Source: Bilabrum cf. latius (lineage: Eukaryota; Bigyra: Bicosoecida; Bigyra; Bicosoecida). From it: a stretch of DNA of 64,000 bases. The stretch lies in the NCBI GenBank assembly GCA_965178125.1, contig OZ237774.1:1-64000 (forward strand), given 5' to 3'. Below are positions 31,812 to 44,600 of this stretch, piece after piece (the first letter of the stretch is position 1; each line of letters begins with the position of its first letter). A model generated the notes under the pieces. The model saw only the letters and a list, made by a program, of their open reading frames with translations. It was not told the DNA's origin and searched no databases. Both the position numbers and the translations under genes were made by a program.

Positions 31812-34800
31812 ATGAGCGTGGTGGCGTTCTTTTTCTTCGCCTGCATTATGCTAGTTGCATTCGACCAGGCAGATTTTACGGAAACGTCCGACTACGACTT
31901 CTTTCTTTTGGACAGAGGTGAGGAAAGGCATAGGTTCTCATGACGTGTCGTTCTGGCGGTGGGCCATTCGAAGCAGAAAGTGGCCCGCTAACCTTACACC
32001 ATGTCGCTCCCATGATGATCATTTATTCTACGTCGATATCACACCGCATTGCAGAAGAAGTGCAGAACGTGCAGGCGGTGGACCGGGCGATCGCCCAGCT
32101 AACGAACGGCGGCGACGGGGCCACGCTCACGCAGCCGCAGCAATCGGTGGACCCGCCATCTTTGGATGTGCTTGTACTCGCTCGTGGCGAAAGCAGCGAT
32201 TTGATGCAGAATGTCGACGGCCGAGGCGAAGTTCCGTCCCTGCTGGGCAAGCTGCTGCTAGACGCCGATTTCCCGCAGACGTGCCACGTTCTCAACCAGA
32301 CCTCGAGGGTGTGCGAGGCCCCTCTGACCCCAGTGGCCATCGATTATGACTCTGAGACGCTCCCTGCGGACAAGGTGCAGGTCGGTGTGGACCCCCACGC
32401 AGCAGGCGCCCCCGGGCCCAGCACCCCCCGCGTGCGTCTGGCCCCCAGCGCCGTCCCCGAGGCGGGGACCATCCGCCGGGACACCAACGCCAGCGAGACC
32501 AGGCGCATCCTGTTCCGGTACGCCAACCCCGAGGAGGCTGCCTCCAGGGGCATGATCCTCGAGGCAGAGGTGCCGCTCTACTCGTCCTTCCGCACTCTCT
32601 TCTTCGACCGTGATTTTGGCCGGGTGCTGGAGGAGGGCGATGGCGAGCTAGAGGAGCAGCGGGCCAGGGGGGAGGACTACGGCGTGTCGCTGAAGTCTCG
32701 GTTCCTGCGGCTGAGGATGGCGCAGGGACTGCCCCTGGAAGGGTACTCGAACGAGGAGGACCGGGTCAGGGAACAAGAGACCGAGTGGGGGGAGCTGCTG
32801 GGGGACCCCATCGACGAGGTGAACTTGGACCGGTTTGGACAGGACCCCCCTCCCGATGGAGTGGAGGTGCTGTTCTTCAGCGGGGCCATCCTGCAGCGGG
32901 AGTTCAACCGCCGCACCGTGCAGGACCTGTACTGGGCGGGGGCCTCGATGGCATTCGTGTTCGCTTACACGTGGTTCCACACGGGATCCATCGTGCTGGC
33001 GGCTGCCGGTCTCTTCATCATCTTCAGCGCGATGCCCATCGGCATGTTCCTGTACCGCATCGTGTTCCAGATCCCCTTCATGCAGACCCTCCACGGCCTG
33101 GCAATCTTCGTGCTGCTGGGCCTCTCCGCAGATGCAGTCTTCCTGGTGCAGGACTCGTACCAGCAGGCCCCATCGGTGGGGGCCAAGGAGGTGGAGAAGC
33201 TGCTGCACAGGCGGGACTCGGTCCGCTGGGTCAGGGCCAACTCCAAGGGCGGGCTCAGGCCGGCGATGACCCCCGCCGCGCTGGAGCAGTTCAACGCGCA
33301 GGACCAGCACAAGGAGGCCCGCCAGGCCCGCGCCGAGGAGGAGGCGATGCTGGCGCGGATCGCCTACACGTGGGGCCGCGCCTCTGTCAGCCTCACCGTC
33401 ACCACCATGACCACCATCGTGGCCTTCCTCGCCACGGCCGGCTCGAGGATCATGCCCATCTCAACCTTCGGGATCTTCGCCGCCACGATCGTGTTTGTCA
33501 ACTACTGCCTGGCGCTGACTCTGTACCCCTCTGCCATCGTGCTGTGGGAGCGCAACGTGAGGCCGTGCGAGGCATCGTGGGCGCGGGCGTGCTGCGGGTC
33601 ATGCTGCGGGGCCGAGGAGGAGGCGGCGGGCAGCGGCGGGGACGAAGCAGCAGCAGCAGCAGAGGGGGAGGAGGGTGGGCCCGAGGGGGCTCCCTCTCAG
33701 GGAACAAAGCGGGAATCGGAGTCGTCCAAGGCATCGGGTAATTCCCCGCGGGAGGTGGTGGCAGACGTGCACGACGAGAAGGCCGCGGCCTCTGCGGCCC
33801 ATGCGGAGGATGGTTCGGAGGTGACAGGTCACGAGGAGCACCCGGACGCCAACGGCCTGGTGGCGCTGGCGGGTCTGCAGACCAGCAAGGGACACGGGCA
33901 CGCCGATGCCGAGGCCAACCGCCCGATCGAGGTCTTTTTCAGGGACTACTGGAGCGAGTGGATCTACGTGGCTCGGTTCCCAGTGCTGATCGGGTTTGCC
34001 ATCCTGGTTGGTGTGTTCGCCTACTTGGCCTCTCGGCTGGGACCCCTCACCCAGCAGGAGCAGTGGTTCCCCGAGAACTTCTACGGAGGCGCGGGCCTTG
34101 CCTGGCTGGAGGACGAGTTCCAGCTGACGGAGAGAGACAGCACCGTGGAGGTGGACATCACCTGGGGAGTGGCTGGCATCAACCGAGACGGGACCAGCAG
34201 GTACAAGCCCGCCAACCCAGGGCGCGCCGAGTGGGACGAGTCATTCGACATGTCTTCCCCAGCGGCACAGCAGGCCATTTTGGACACGTGCTTCCTCGCC
34301 CCCGCTGCTCTGGGCCGCGTGCCCAAGAACGAGGAGCTGCCGCTGTACAAGGCAAACGTGTCGTGCTTCATGCAGGAGTACGCCGACTGGCTCAGGGACG
34401 AGCAGGGGGGCAGCTTCCCCTTCGTGGCGCAGGGGGGAGGCGCAGCGCCCACGGCAGAGGAGCAGAGGACCCAGTTCCTGGCCTCGCTGGACTCGTTCAC
34501 CACCGAGTCATCTGTGGGGCAGGGACTCAGGGCCTCCAACCGGATCGGCTTCGACGCGGGAGGCACCCTCCGCATGGTGCAGGTGGCCTTCAGCCTCAAC
34601 CTCGAGCAGTTCGAGCCATACAACGTGAACAAGCCAGTGCAGGACCGGCTGGACGATTTCGTGGCTGACCGCAACCGCGCCTCACCGGATGGTGCGGACG
34701 GTGCCTTTTAGACGGCGGGCATCTCATGGGGCTGGATGCAGACGGAAAGAGAGCTGCTGCGGACAGCCATCAACGGGATGGCCATCTCCCTCGCCGTTGC

Positions 34801-35401
34801 CACCTTGGTGCTGGTCTTCTCCACCACCAACGTGATCGTAGGGGGGCTGGCTGCCTTGTCCATGGCTGGGATCCTGGTGGTGGTGCTGGGCACCTTCGGG
34901 GCCCTCGGGTGGGAGATGGGCGTGACGGAGAGCGTGGCATCGGTGATCCTGCTGGGCTTCAGCGTAGACTACACGGTGCACAGCGCGGTGCACTTCGTCA
35001 CCTCGAACAAGCCCAAGGCACACCTTCGCGTCAAGGACTCGCTCAGGGACATGGGCGTGTCCATCATCGCAGGGGCCATCACCACGGGCGGGGCCGGGGT
35101 GTTCCTATGGGGTGGCATCATCATCTTCTTCACCAAGTTCGCCATCACGCTGACGGTTGCCATCGGAGCCAGCCTCATCTTCTCGCTGGCCTTCCTCCCT
35201 GCGGCTCTGTGCGTGGTTGGGCCCGACGGTGACACGGGCAGCATCCTGCCGGCCATGCGGGCCATCGGGCTGGGGTGCCTCTTTGAGAGCGAGGAAGAGG
35301 AGGATGGTGACAAGTTGGACAAGGAAGGAGGGGGTGTGCAGGTGCAGGGGGCAGAAGGCAAGGCGGCCTCGACTGCACCCACGCAGGCTGAGACGGCGTG
35401 A
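31812..35401 (+). CDS. Dispatched/Patched-like RND transporter with sterol-sensing-type domain
   Basis: Twelve-helix RND-superfamily membrane protein. Exon 1 (31812-31917) encodes the first membrane helix (MSVVAFFFFACIMLVAFDQA) and joins exon 2 (32055-35401) in phase. The first bundle has DLYWAGASMAFVFAYTWF, SIVLAAAGLFIIFSAMPIGM and GLSADAVFLVQDS; the second has MAISLAVATLVLVFSTTNVI and LLGFSVDYTVHSAVHF. The intramembrane Asp residues in the fourth helix of each bundle are those used for proton relay in this family. TAG at 34709-34711 lies between DGAF and TAGISWGWMQTER and is read as Gln. About 1150 residues, TGA end. Probably moves lipidated or sterol-like cargo; substrate unknown. Confidence 0.85.
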
Positions 35402-35801
35402 GCGGGTATGCTTACGGAGCAGGGGTGCGATGCACCTTGCTTTGATTCTGAACTATACATATTTTGTATGGGACGCTTGTGCATGTGAAGTCTCTATGCA
35501 CCCCCTCCGACGGGGGGGATGCATGCATCTGCGCGTGCAAAACCAACACAACGACATCAACGCGTACAACCCGAGCAGAGCACTGTGAAACTTGACCACG
35601 GGGCTACTAGACGTACATGGAGCCGCTGGCGAAGCAGGGAGTGCCACAGTATCGCTCGGTGATTAACATTAAGGTTAACCTTAACCAAAGAAGTCATACT
35701 CCGAGAAGTGCAGTTTCAAAGTCTAAGAATCGTATGAGTCACCTACAAACAAAGGCATTGGTTTAGTGAATCAGCTTGTAGTCAATACGCAGTGACCGAG
35801 G
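35402..35801. other. Convergent 3' intergenic region with hairpin
   Basis: Holds the 3' ends of the transporter (plus) and glycosidase (minus) genes. An imperfect hairpin at 35496-35524 (ATGCACCCCC ... GGGGGGGATGCA) lies between them and may help separate the transcripts. No gene seen. Confidence 0.45.
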
Positions 35802-37937
35802 TCACGCAAGCCGCACCAGCAGCAGCGCCCAGTCGTCAGAAGCTGTGGGCTTGTTCGGAAGTGCCAGGGCTCCTGCATCGCCCACCGTGCCTCTACCCCC
35901 GCTTCCCCACGCCTCCGCGCGCGCTCCCGTGCGTACATCTACCCACTCGCCCCCGTACTGCGTCCCCGCTGCAAGTCCATGCAGGCTGCCAAGCTGCACA
36001 CTGTCTCCATAAGCGTACAAGAGAATCGTCCCTCCGTCCGCCGTGGCACTGACTGGGGTTCTCTCGATGTCGGCCAGCCCGCCGCACATGGTCGAGCCGC
36101 CGAACTGTGGCACAAGCTGCGTCCAGCTGACGTGCCCACCCCCTTGCACTTGGGTGCCCGCAAGCTGCAGCTAGAGGCCCCCGTCATAGAGGGCCCGCAA
36201 GATGCCCATCTGTCCGGCCCCGGGGAGGTGCATGCCCGGCCACCACCACATCGGGTCCGGGTTGTACTTGGCCCCGCGAGGGTCCGTCTGATTCCACTTG
36301 AAGAGCCACACGGCGGCAGCACCGTACGTGTAGCCCAACGACCCGCACTGCATCGCCTTGTAAGCAGCTCGCCTGGTGTCGTTGGCGTGCGCGAACCTCG
36401 GCCCGCAGATGATGTCCTCGTACATTGCCTCTGCCTCCAGAAAGGGCTGCCGCGGGATGTACTCCTAGTAGCCCTTGTAGTGCGACTGTGGCCTGATCCC
36501 CAGGCCCGTGTGTCCACCCTGGGTGGCAAACCACGAGTGCCACGGCTGCTCCCCGTAGGTGTAAGGGTTCGTATGGTTGCTCTCGCTGACGAATGGCCAC
36601 ATGTGGGCGGACAGGGGACTGGCGTGCCCCGGAGCATCTGCCCGTGCCATGGCCGCTGCAACCTGCTCCCAAGCGCTTGCATTGGACTAGGGCGAATTCA
36701 CTTCCTGCGCGGTGATCCACACGATCGGATGCGCGCCGTATCGGGCCACTACATACTCGCCGAGACGAGCCAGCCGATCCGTGGGCACCTCAACGGACAT
36801 ATGGTGCAGCCCGATGCCCATGGCCAGCAGCAGACCCGCCTCGCTGATCGCATTCATCATCGGGTCGGCGACCTCTCTGAACCGAGAGGGTGCCAGCCAC
36901 GCCCAGCCCTTCTCGCTGCCCCCTCCCGCCCCTGCATCCAGCCACCAGTGCGCCTCATCGCCCTTGAAGTACGTCTGGTACACGGAGAAGCCGCCCTAGC
37001 GGCGAGACTGCAGCAGGTACTCGAACTGGCTGCTGCAGTTGGTCCCGCTCGGCGCGTTGCAGCCCACCAGATGCTCCCAGTCGGGCATCTGCCAGTGCGT
37101 GTCACCAAGCCAGAAGAACGGACTGCCGTCTCCTCGGTGGGAGAAGTGCCGCTTGGATGCATCCACGGCTACAGGACCTTTGGTGGACAGGGGTGCGCCC
37201 GGCACGACCACCCCTGGCAAGCTTCCTGCAGGCTTCTCCTGGGAGTGGCTCGGTGGCTGCACTTTCAGAGCCCCTGACACGCCGTGTAGCCCTGCATCCT
37301 CGACTGCTGAGCTCGCTGATGTCCACTTCCACTGGCCAGGCACGGGAGGAGCGAAGCGCACTTTCCAGCTGCCTCCCCCGTCCCAGTAGGCCGGGCGCAC
37401 GAGCTGGCGGCTGGTAGGAGCAGCGAGATCGTCTTGCAGCTTGAACGTCACATTGACGCGGACATCTTGCAGCGGATTCAAGTGAACCTATTCTGCTCGC
37501 AGTGGGATCGTCGTGATGCCCCATTGGACGCTGTCTATGGGAGGCTGCGGTGCTTTGGCAGGCCCGCACGAGAGGCTGACTGCAAGCTGCCTCGTTTGCC
37601 CTGCTTTGCATCCGGTCGAATCATCAGGGAATCCAATGACTCTTGGATCCACTGGGATGTCACACCCAACGGCACCCACGCACAGTTCTTGCACTGCAGT
37701 TGAAACGAAAGATGCATTGCACGTAGGATCCGAGTGCCACCCCGCACTGCAGGAGCCAGTCGGAGTTCCAAATGCGGCAAACTGTATGGAATCTACCTGT
37801 TCGCCCGGCTTGCAGGCTAAGTACAGGGATGTATTGTACGAAGGCGACTGCGAGTGGGATCCGCACACTTCAGCTGCCGATGCTGTGTTCGATGTCAGAA
37901 ACATGCCAATAATACCACAGAAACCAAGCTTTTGCAT
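35802..37937 (-). CDS. Secreted lectin-glycosidase (SUEL-type lectin, DUF5060 and DUF4038/GH140-like)
   Basis: Single exon of 711 residues once five TAGs are read as sense (lowest plus-strand base 37488, 36996, 36687, 36465, 36171); TGA end. Starts with a signal peptide (MQKLGFCGIIGMFLTSNTAS). Next is a cysteine-rich domain like the rhamnose/galactose-binding SUEL lectin (FAAFGTPTGSC, ELCVGAVGC, VIGFPDD). Then a DUF5060-like beta domain (RPAYWDGGGSWKVRFAPPVP) and a TIM-barrel glycosidase of the apiosidase-like DUF4038 kind (GDGSPFFWLGDTHWQMPDW, GGFSVYQTYFKG, HPIVWITAQEVN, WWPGMHLPGA). Probably cleaves pectin-like or rhamnose-containing glycans outside the cell. The architecture is mostly bacterial outside the lectin part, so transfer is possible. 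Family names are from recalled motifs. Confidence 0.8.
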
Positions 37938-38090
37938 ATTTCTCAGCTGAACAAACAAAAGAACTACAACAAGGTGCCGATCAAGCAGTCGAAGCTATCA
38001 CGAGGGCAGCAAGATGCTGCTGGAGGTGAAACGGATCGTTCGGTTCCAACACGGGTTCCGGTTATCTGTCGCCAAGGCCGCGGGCCCGCT

Positions 38091-41000
38091 TCACCCCTGG
38101 CTGCTCCTCTCCAGCTCGGCCTCGCTCTCCACGCCAGGCGACTCGACCACCTCTACCTCCACCTCGGGGACCTCCTCGAGATCGAGGCCAGTGCCGGACC
38201 CACCCCCCATAGATCCCGTGCCGGCCCTGCTCCGCCCCCTGCCAGGGCCGACCCCCTGTGGCTGCAGCTGCACCAGCCCCCCATCGGCCGCCCCACCCAC
38301 CGCCGGGATGGTGGCACCGCGCATACGCCGCCCCCCGCGACCCGTCCCGACCCCCTCCCCCGGCGACACCGCCCCCGTCCCGCTATCCCCCCCTGCGACC
38401 ACGCCCCCGGCCCCCGGGGATACCACCTGGGCCACCCCCCCCGCAGTGGGGGCAGTCGCCTCCCTGACCATGGCCTGCACCCGCCTCCGCCACGGCTGCT
38501 GGTGAAGCACCCCGAACTGAGGGTCGAACACGGGAGCGCCACCGTGCGATGCACCCTCCCTCCGGCCCCGCCCCACCAGCCCGAGGTGACCCCGGCCCAC
38601 GTAAGACGCCAGATCCGCCTCTGTGGCAGTGCGCCTCCTGCGCAGCTCTGCACCACCATGCGGTGCACCGAAGCCTTCCCTCCCCTGCATACCCCTGGGG
38701 GGTGACCCCATGTTGGGGGACACCCCCAGCACGGTCTGCCTGCGACCTGCGGCCCTGTCCCCGTGGGCCCCGGCTGCCATCTGCCGCGCCTCATCCCCGT
38801 CGATCGGGGCACTCATCACACGGTGCAGCTGACCCAGCGCACCCTCGGACATCCCTTCCAGCCGACCCTGCCTCGCCCTGACTCCATCCTTTTCATTGTC
38901 CCTGTCCCTATCCCCGTGCGTGCCCGCCTCGGACCCGGAGCCACCGGAGGCGCCCCTGCCCCTGCCGCTGGTCGCACTGTCCGCCACACTGCCCTGCCCC
39001 TATCTCGCGCCAGTTTGACCACCCGATATCCCCTCCACCGATCGACCCACACTCCCCACATCCCCCATACCCCCCCCTAGATCCAGCCCCACTGCCTCCA
39101 CCCCCATCCCACCAGACCCCGCATTCCTCTCATGGCCCTGCCCGTCACCTGCTGACGCCACGCCCGACTCGAGAGCTGCTGGCCGACCGCCACTCTCCGC
39201 CCCCCCTGCACCACTGTCCAGCACGCCCTCCACATGCCCCTCCCCCCCCACCTCTTTCAGCATGAGGGGCCCGAGACCGGCCCGCTGCAGCCGCGCCGCC
39301 AGCCGAGCCATCCTCCGCCTCACCCTCGCCCTCGCCCGCTGCTGCTCCACGTACTGCCGGGCATAATGCGACACCATCCCGAACCGCCGCAGCACAGCCG
39401 CCTCATTGGCCGCCGCACCTCTGGCCAGCTCCACGTAGAAGAGCATCTGGGTCACCGCAAACATTGCGAACAGGCCTGCGTCCCGTGGCTTGGGCTCCCC
39501 TATCCTACCAGTGTTCCCTGGCGTGCCCGCGGCATCGAACAGCCCCGGCCTCCCGTGGTGCACGCAGTGATTGGCAGCCTCCACGCACAGGAAGCACACG
39601 GCTGCGTACATCCATGCCAACTTGTAGGCAGTGGCAGTCCACGGCCTCCAGTTGTACCACCTCAGCATGGCCCGATAGTTGGCCACATGTGCGAACAGCA
39701 GCATGGGATAGGCGCTGAAGGAGAGCACTCTGGACCAGAGCGGGGCCCCACGCCCGGGCCCGTAGTCCTCCAGCGATAAACCGTACGTGACTGCGCACAG
39801 CACTGCCAGGACCATGTGCACGTCGGCTCGGGAGAACGCCTGCCACCACCTGCCCCGCAACAGCACCACCGTGGTGATCAGCAGCATCACAGCGCGCGGG
39901 ATGATACCGATGGCTGCCAGCCCCTGGGCGATCCCGAGGTCTTTCTGAATGACCAAAAGCGCAGAAGCCGATGCCGATGCTACCAGCAGACCGCACGATG
40001 CCATGAACACCCACCGCTCGCAGCACATGGACAATCGGCTGGGGGGAGACAAAGGGGGCGGGCCGCAGCACCGGCACTGCAGCCACCCAAGGCACCCCAG
40101 CCGCACGCACACCCTGCAGCCGGGGTCTCTGCAGCACCCGTCGCAGGGAATGAAACAGGGGGGCGGGGGCAGCTGCAGCAGCGGGTCATTCAACAGGCTA
40201 AGTGGCACCTCGTCGTCCTCTTCATCGAGGTCTAGACCGGAACCGGAAGGGTACGAGGAAGAGGACGAAGAGGTGCCGGGTCTCCCACTCGTCACGATTT
40301 GCTTGTCCTCGTCACACCTCTCGCGCAGGGCACCGTTCCCAGCCGCAGAGGCCCCGCTGCACTGTCCATCAGAAGGGGGGGTTGAGGGGGAGGAGGCGGA
40401 TGAGGATGCGAGTGCGAGTGCGCTAATGGGTGCGCATGTCCCTGGTGCCAGTAGTGCGGGTGTGTGACGAAGAGAGGAGGCGTGCACCAGGGGTCCCCTG
40501 GGATGGGGTGGGGACAGGCCTCCACCCCCCCCGGGGGTCTAGATCATCCTGTCCCCGACCTCCGAGCTGGGGACGCCACTACCACCATTGTTCCCTGGGC
40601 CGGGCCCCTACAGGAGGGCAAGGAGCGCAGCTGCATCTGGACTTCCGTTCAGCGAACTGCGCCGATCCCCCTGCCCCTGCCCCTGCCCCTGCCCCTGCCC
40701 ACCGCCCGGTGTGGGCGCGGGGAGCCCGAGCACCTCGGCCACCGCTGCAGCAGCGTGCGCTGCACCCGGACCCCCGGGCCCGGGCGTGGCCGCCGGTGTT
40801 GCGACCATGCCCGCTCTCGATGAACCACCGTGCAATGCACCCGCCCCAGCCCCCGCCTGCTGAAGGTACATGCCGTGGTCAATGGCCAGAGAGTACGGGT
40901 CTGACTCCAAATGGCCCGCTACGCCCGGACCGCTGAATAGCTCTAGCAACTGGGGACACGGGCATATTCTAGGGCAACACCAGGGACAGCAAGCGCGCAG

Positions 41001-41315
41001 AAGGTCGGGGCAGGGGGCGGGCTCCCGCTCCTCGTCCATATCGGTTTCGTCGTCGCTGTCCTCGTCGGTTGCGTACTGCTCGGCGAGGGCCGCAAGAGCA
41101 TCGGATGAAATCGACACACCAATCCTCTCTTCACTAGCACCTGCTGATTCCTTTGAATGGAGCACGGGATCACCAAACTGCACACGAGCTCGAATAGGGG
41201 CCGGCGCGACTGCTTCTCCTGCTGAGTGCCTGCTGTCCGCCTTCAGCTCATTGGCTAGAGCCCTGGATGCCTCGAGGCTCCCTACGCCCCCTTTTGCTTG
41301 ATTTATATCACTCAT
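38091..41315 (-). CDS. Unknown multipass membrane protein with disordered termini
   Basis: Single-exon frame of 1074 residues from ATG 41315 to TGA 38091, with TAGs at 40608, 40539 and 39000 read as Gln. The N-terminal 300 residues are Ala/Gly/Ser-rich and include a Cys-rich patch (LLRACCPWCCPRICPCPQ) and a Gly-Gln repeat. A second Cys-rich segment (PCDGCCRDPGCRVCVRLGCL) precedes five or so membrane helices (WVFMASCGLLVASASASALL, IGIIPRAVMLLITTVVLL, ADVHMVLAVLCAVTYGLSL, AWMYAAVCFLCVEAANH, AGLFAMFAVTQMLFYVEL). The tail is low-complexity and acidic at the very end (LEEVPEVEVEVVE). Paired Cys clusters before helices suggest palmitoylation or metal binding. No family recognised. Confidence 0.72.
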
Positions 41316-41672
41316 TCTACGGACTTGGATGCAGCAATTTTGCCCACTGACGGTGCGTCAGTTGCGCAACCCTTGTGGCCGAAAAAACACCCAATCGAGG
41401 TTTCAGGCTGCAACAGCCAGTAAAACGAATACACACGCGAGCGATATGACTCAATGTATATACAAAAGAGTATCGCTAGGCTAATCTAGACTTGTACGAC
41501 TAGAAATGCCGTTTTTTGGTGCGGCTACCCGCATCGCTGTGGCACGCGAAGTGCAATCGTCATATACATACCGCTGAACGAGAACCCGAAGCCGCCTCGA
41601 ATCAACACAACAGTCCAGTTATCACATAAAACAACACGAAATACCCGCTTAGAATCGCACAGATCCCAGTGC
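41316..41672. other. Intergenic region between two minus-strand genes
   Basis: 357 bases, lower GC, containing the promoter of the membrane-protein gene and the 3' end of the LRR-WW gene. No gene seen. Confidence 0.6.
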
Positions 41673-44600
41673 TTACCCCTCCATCCCCCGCGCCCCCCTT
41701 CTCGCCTCAAACTGGGCCTGCAGGGGCTCCGGCAGCCTCCACACCGACTGCCCCGTGGAGGGATCATGGAAATACACCGACCCCGACCCGGGGTCCTCGC
41801 ACACCTCCCAGCCCCCAATCCCTTCTCCAGTGGCCCGCCCCATCCCGCCACTGGCTCCATCACCTCCGGTGCCATCGCCTGCATCATCTCGCGATTCTTC
41901 ACCCAGAAAGAGAGGACCCGCGGCACCCCCGTGCAATGCATCTGCATGCACACCAATTGCCTCAATATCCTGCATCGACGCATTACCGCTCACCACGCAG
42001 CCCTCCGAAGAACCACGATCGTGCAGTGCACTGCGCCCTCCGTACAGACTGTCTCCCGGCACGCTGCCCTCGCTGTCGCCGGGCAGGCTCTCAACACTGC
42101 CATGCGCGATCTGGGTCATAACCAGGCTTTCTTCCTGGCCTGCATCCATAGCATCAATCTTCTCTTCGAACACAGTCCCAGCCTCCAATGCACCATCATC
42201 GCCGGCATGCCCCTCTGTGCTATATGTGATACTGACTGCAGTCTATCCGCAATTGACCTCGCCCTCATCCAGAGCAGCCGATTTCCCATTGACCTCGCCC
42301 TCATCCAGAGCAGCCGATTCCCCGTTGACATCGCCCTCATCCAGAGCAGCCGGTTCCCCGTTGACATCGTCCTCATCCAGAGCAGCCGATTTCCCATTGA
42401 CCTCGCCCTCATCCAGAGCAGCCGATTTCCCATTGACCTCGCCCTCATCCAGAGCAGCCGATTTCCCGTTGACATCGTCCTCATCCAGAGCAGCCGATTC
42501 CCCATTGACCTCGCCCTCATCCAGAGCAGCCGATTCCCCGTTGACATCGCCCTCATCCAGAGCAGCCGATTTCCCATTGACCTCGCCCTCATCCAGAGCA
42601 GCCGATTCCCCGTTGACATCGCCCTCATCCAGAGCAGCCGGTTCCCCGTTGACATCGTCCTCATCCAGAGCAGCCGATTCCCCGTTGACCTCGCCCTCAT
42701 CCAGAGCAGCCGATTTCCCATTGACCTCGCCCTCATCCAGAGCAGCCGATTTCCCGTTGACCTCGCCCTCATCCAGAGTAGCCGATTCCCCGTTGACATC
42801 GCCCTCATGCAGAGCAGCCGATTTCCCGTTGACATCGCCCTCATCCAGAGCAGCCGATTCCCCGTTGACCTCGCCCTCATCCAGAGCAGCCGATTTCCCA
42901 TTGACCTCGCCCTCATCCAGAGTAGCCGATTCCCCATTGACATCGCCCTCATCCAGAGCAGCCGATTTCCCGTTGACCTCGCCCTCATCCAGAGCAGCCG
43001 ATTCCCCGTTGACCTCGCCCTCATCTAGTGCTGCGAGAACACTGTTTGCGACCTGAATAGCCTAGCGAGACATGTGGAGAGTGTCGCTAGCAGCATCCGT
43101 TGCTCCACTGCTGCTACCGCCTGTGGAATCTCCTGCCATGTTGTCAGCAGTGTCAACAACAGCACAATCTTCAGGCCGACTTGGGCCATTCGTATCGTCG
43201 ATAGTTGCGCTCTCATGTGCCTGGTCCTTGCCCTCGCTGCTCTCCTCTATCTCAGCCGCAATGGCCAGCACGGCATCATCTACTATGCCCTACCTCACCG
43301 TGGGATCCGCTGAGTCCATGCCAGCACGAGTACCGTGGCTCGCTGTGGACCAAGGCATGCGCGCATTGGTATCACGTGCATCGTTCGCAATGGCATCACT
43401 GGTGCAGTTAATCCGATCTGGTCCCAGTGATCCAGCAGGCCCATCGGTGGACTCCACAGGTGCTGTAGCGGGTTTAGTCCCACCCGGATGCGCTGCCAGA
43501 TGTGCATCTTCGACGTGGCGGCCACCTTTGCCGTCGTCGTTGTACTACGGCTGTTGCTGCAGCTCTTGCTATGGCGTACCATGACCGGCATTGAAGGTGC
43601 CGATCTGCTCCATACTGTCCTCTTCATGACCTAACAGGCCACCATCCGGATTCCCTAGATCGGCTCCATGGTCCCGTTCCTGCACATATCTTGACTCATG
43701 CTTGCCGTGGTCAATCTTGCCAGTCTGCCCATTGCTGCTATGATTCACAGCTCCGTCGTGCACCTGATGCTCTTCGCCTGTGCCGCTGTCTGATTCAGCC
43801 TACACTTCTGGCTCTGCCGTTTCCATCTCATATTCGCCTCGCATGCGGGCCAGCACCTGCAGCGCCACCACCACGCTCCTGAGCTCGCTCTCCAGCGATG
43901 GGGCGGCTCTCATCAAACGGCCGCAGCACACCATCACTCCCCCAATCGCGACACCATCGCGATCATCTAAAACACCACTGCTACCTGATTCAACGGACGG
44001 ACCCCCAGGATCATCGGCCTCCTGGTGCACCCTCTCGACCTCTTCCTCGCTCCGCTGCAGCAGCTCATGCCACTCTGAGACCGAGAGGGAGTGATCCGAT
44101 CTCTGATCCGATCCCAGCCGATCGGCCCCACTGCAGCAGTGCTCCTCCGCCGTCACGACCAGCCAGCCAGGGGGGGCTGGCACCCTCAGCCCCAGCACGG
44201 CATCTGCTCCGGCACCCTACCCATCGCTGCCCCCATCTGCTCGTGACCCGCCCCCCTCCTGCTCGCCTCGCACCACCCCCAGCTTGCGCAGGCGCCCCAG
44301 CAGCACCCCCGCAGCCGCCCCCGGCGCCTCCCTCCTCATGCCTGCCTGCGCGGCCCCAAGAGCAGCGAGCAAGGTGGCGCACCTGTCGCTCGCTTCGGCC
44401 AGCCAGTCCACGGCCTGCTGCCTCCGGACAGAGGCCGAGGGGGGCGGCTGGCTTTGCCCGACCCCCCCTGCCTCTGCCTCTGGGGAAAGGGGCCCTGCAG
44501 CAGCAGCTGGTGCCCTCCCGCTGTCCTCAGCGTTGGCATGCAGGGGCGATCGGCGGGCCTGGGCCGCAGCAGGGGAGCCCAGTGGGGTCTGTCTCGAGGC

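Noticed and set aside
42255-43010. 36-bp repeat considered as a CRISPR array
   Set aside because: Units are contiguous with no spacers and keep a protein frame; the host region is eukaryotic.
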